The notes under the pieces were generated by a model. It made no database searches, was not told the DNA's origin, and saw only the letters and a program-made list of their open reading frames with translations. From Himantopus leucocephalus (taxonomy: Eukaryota > Chordata > Aves > Charadriiformes > Recurvirostridae): a DNA stretch of 64,000 nt. Position 1 is the first letter of the stretch; each line of letters opens with the position of its first letter. Below are positions 63,228 to 64,000 of the stretch, one piece after another. The stretch covers positions 13,637,814 through 13,701,813 of the forward strand of contig RSEF01000020.1 of assembly GCA_003993805.1 (NCBI GenBank). The letters are read 5' to 3'. A program made the translations under genes and the position numbers.

Positions 63228-64000
63228 TTGCGATGCTTTGTCCAAAATGTAGCGCTATAAAATGAGTAAAATACAACAAATAATGAACATAATTTGTTCA
63301 GCACATTTTATTTTTTTTTTATCCTGAGGGATAAATAGTATTTCTCTCTCTCACTCTGTCAGTTTTAAGTTTAGTAGCTCATTGTATGTTTTGCTGTGAG
63401 TAGTAAATTTAAGTTTACGATAACTAGTAATACCTAGCAATAATCTATATTAATTATAAGCCCAAAAAGTGATTATTAAAGCAAAAATAATTTGGTCAAG
63501 CTGGAACACAGACACATACTGTACTCTTGAAGTACTAACAGAGTGCTCTCAGCATTCTTCCCAAGGCAACGCATCACAAGCTTCTGCAATGCTGCAATAT
63601 GACAATGTTAGACTCTTTTTATTATTATTATTTTAATCCCTCACACATATTTCATTGTATTTGGCAAAATATCTGTAAAAGAAGTGTTTATTAACCACAA
63701 AAAAAAAGGTAATAATAACTGTTATCATTCTTCCCTGATCATCCAGTAGAGACTTTTATCACTAACATTATCACTTGTTGCCAAACAAGTACAGAGATGT
63801 TAGCCCGGAGGATGAAATAGTTTAATCATGGGGAAACAATTTGCAGTGCACAGATCTCAGCTGGTTCCCCTTTCATCTGCTCTCAGTTACTAAGCGACTT
63901 CTGAAAATCTGTTTTGTAGCTGTAATAAAATTCATTCTATGGTCTCGCACGCACACACCAAATGGTTTGCCTAATTCAGAAGTGTTACGATCATCTAGAA
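63228..64000. other. Non-coding AT-rich DNA
   Basis: No gene or clear repeat is visible. TATTATTATTATTTT at about 63620-63634 is simple sequence. The window ends within ordinary sequence. Confidence 0.55.

Overview
The window looks like vertebrate, most likely avian, non-coding genomic DNA from a draft short-read assembly. The best organism evidence is a 5'-truncated CR1 LINE on the + strand at 4661-5095. It keeps a fragment of CR1 reverse-transcriptase C-terminus (residues such as [19 protein letters not shown]) and the typical CR1 3' end of short ATTCTGTGA-like repeats. Interspersed repeats are sparse. The others I can recognise are old: several MIR-like tRNA-SINE relics (7770-7995, 51170-51310, 52505-52590, 57661-57770) and two decayed palindromic repeats of a kind I associate with birds, crocodilians and turtles (23626-23722, 63115-63227). 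The species cannot be told from the sequence.

I find no protein-coding gene, tRNA, rRNA, known microRNA or CRISPR array. All open frames are short (longest 169 codons). They show no family I recognise and behave like chance frames. The window is therefore a gene desert or the inside of very large introns; the neighbouring genes cannot be named.

Layout: 1-4660 is unique AT-rich DNA with one regulatory-looking block near 2330-2630; 4661-5095 is CR1 interrupted by a 100-N gap; 5096-13240 is unique DNA with one good MIR relic; 13250-14450 is a regulatory-looking block ending in an assembly duplication; 14660-23620 is unremarkable; 23626-25990 holds a palindromic repeat and two regulatory-looking blocks; 26000-30105 is ordinary DNA with a 100-N gap and three single-N assembly duplications; 30106-38980 is ordinary apart from a small GC/CpG-rich patch at 32039-32285; 39006-45070 holds regulatory-looking blocks at 39235-39910 and 44720-45070; 45070-53044 holds two MIR relics and one regulatory-looking block; 53145-64000 is ordinary apart from CpG-rich patches at 59328-59440 and 61657-61965.

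If the region has a function it is probably cis-regulatory. The most specific signals are a perfect 11-bp inverted repeat at 59389-59430, an everted nuclear-receptor-type half-site pair at 39685-39700, a helically phased pair of AATTAG homeodomain-type sites at 25671-25686, an inverted pair of GATA-type sites at 44846-44891, and a tripled decamer at 55868-55900. Five near-identical tandem duplications separated by a single N (about 460 bp in total) are best read as unmerged contig ends, not biology.
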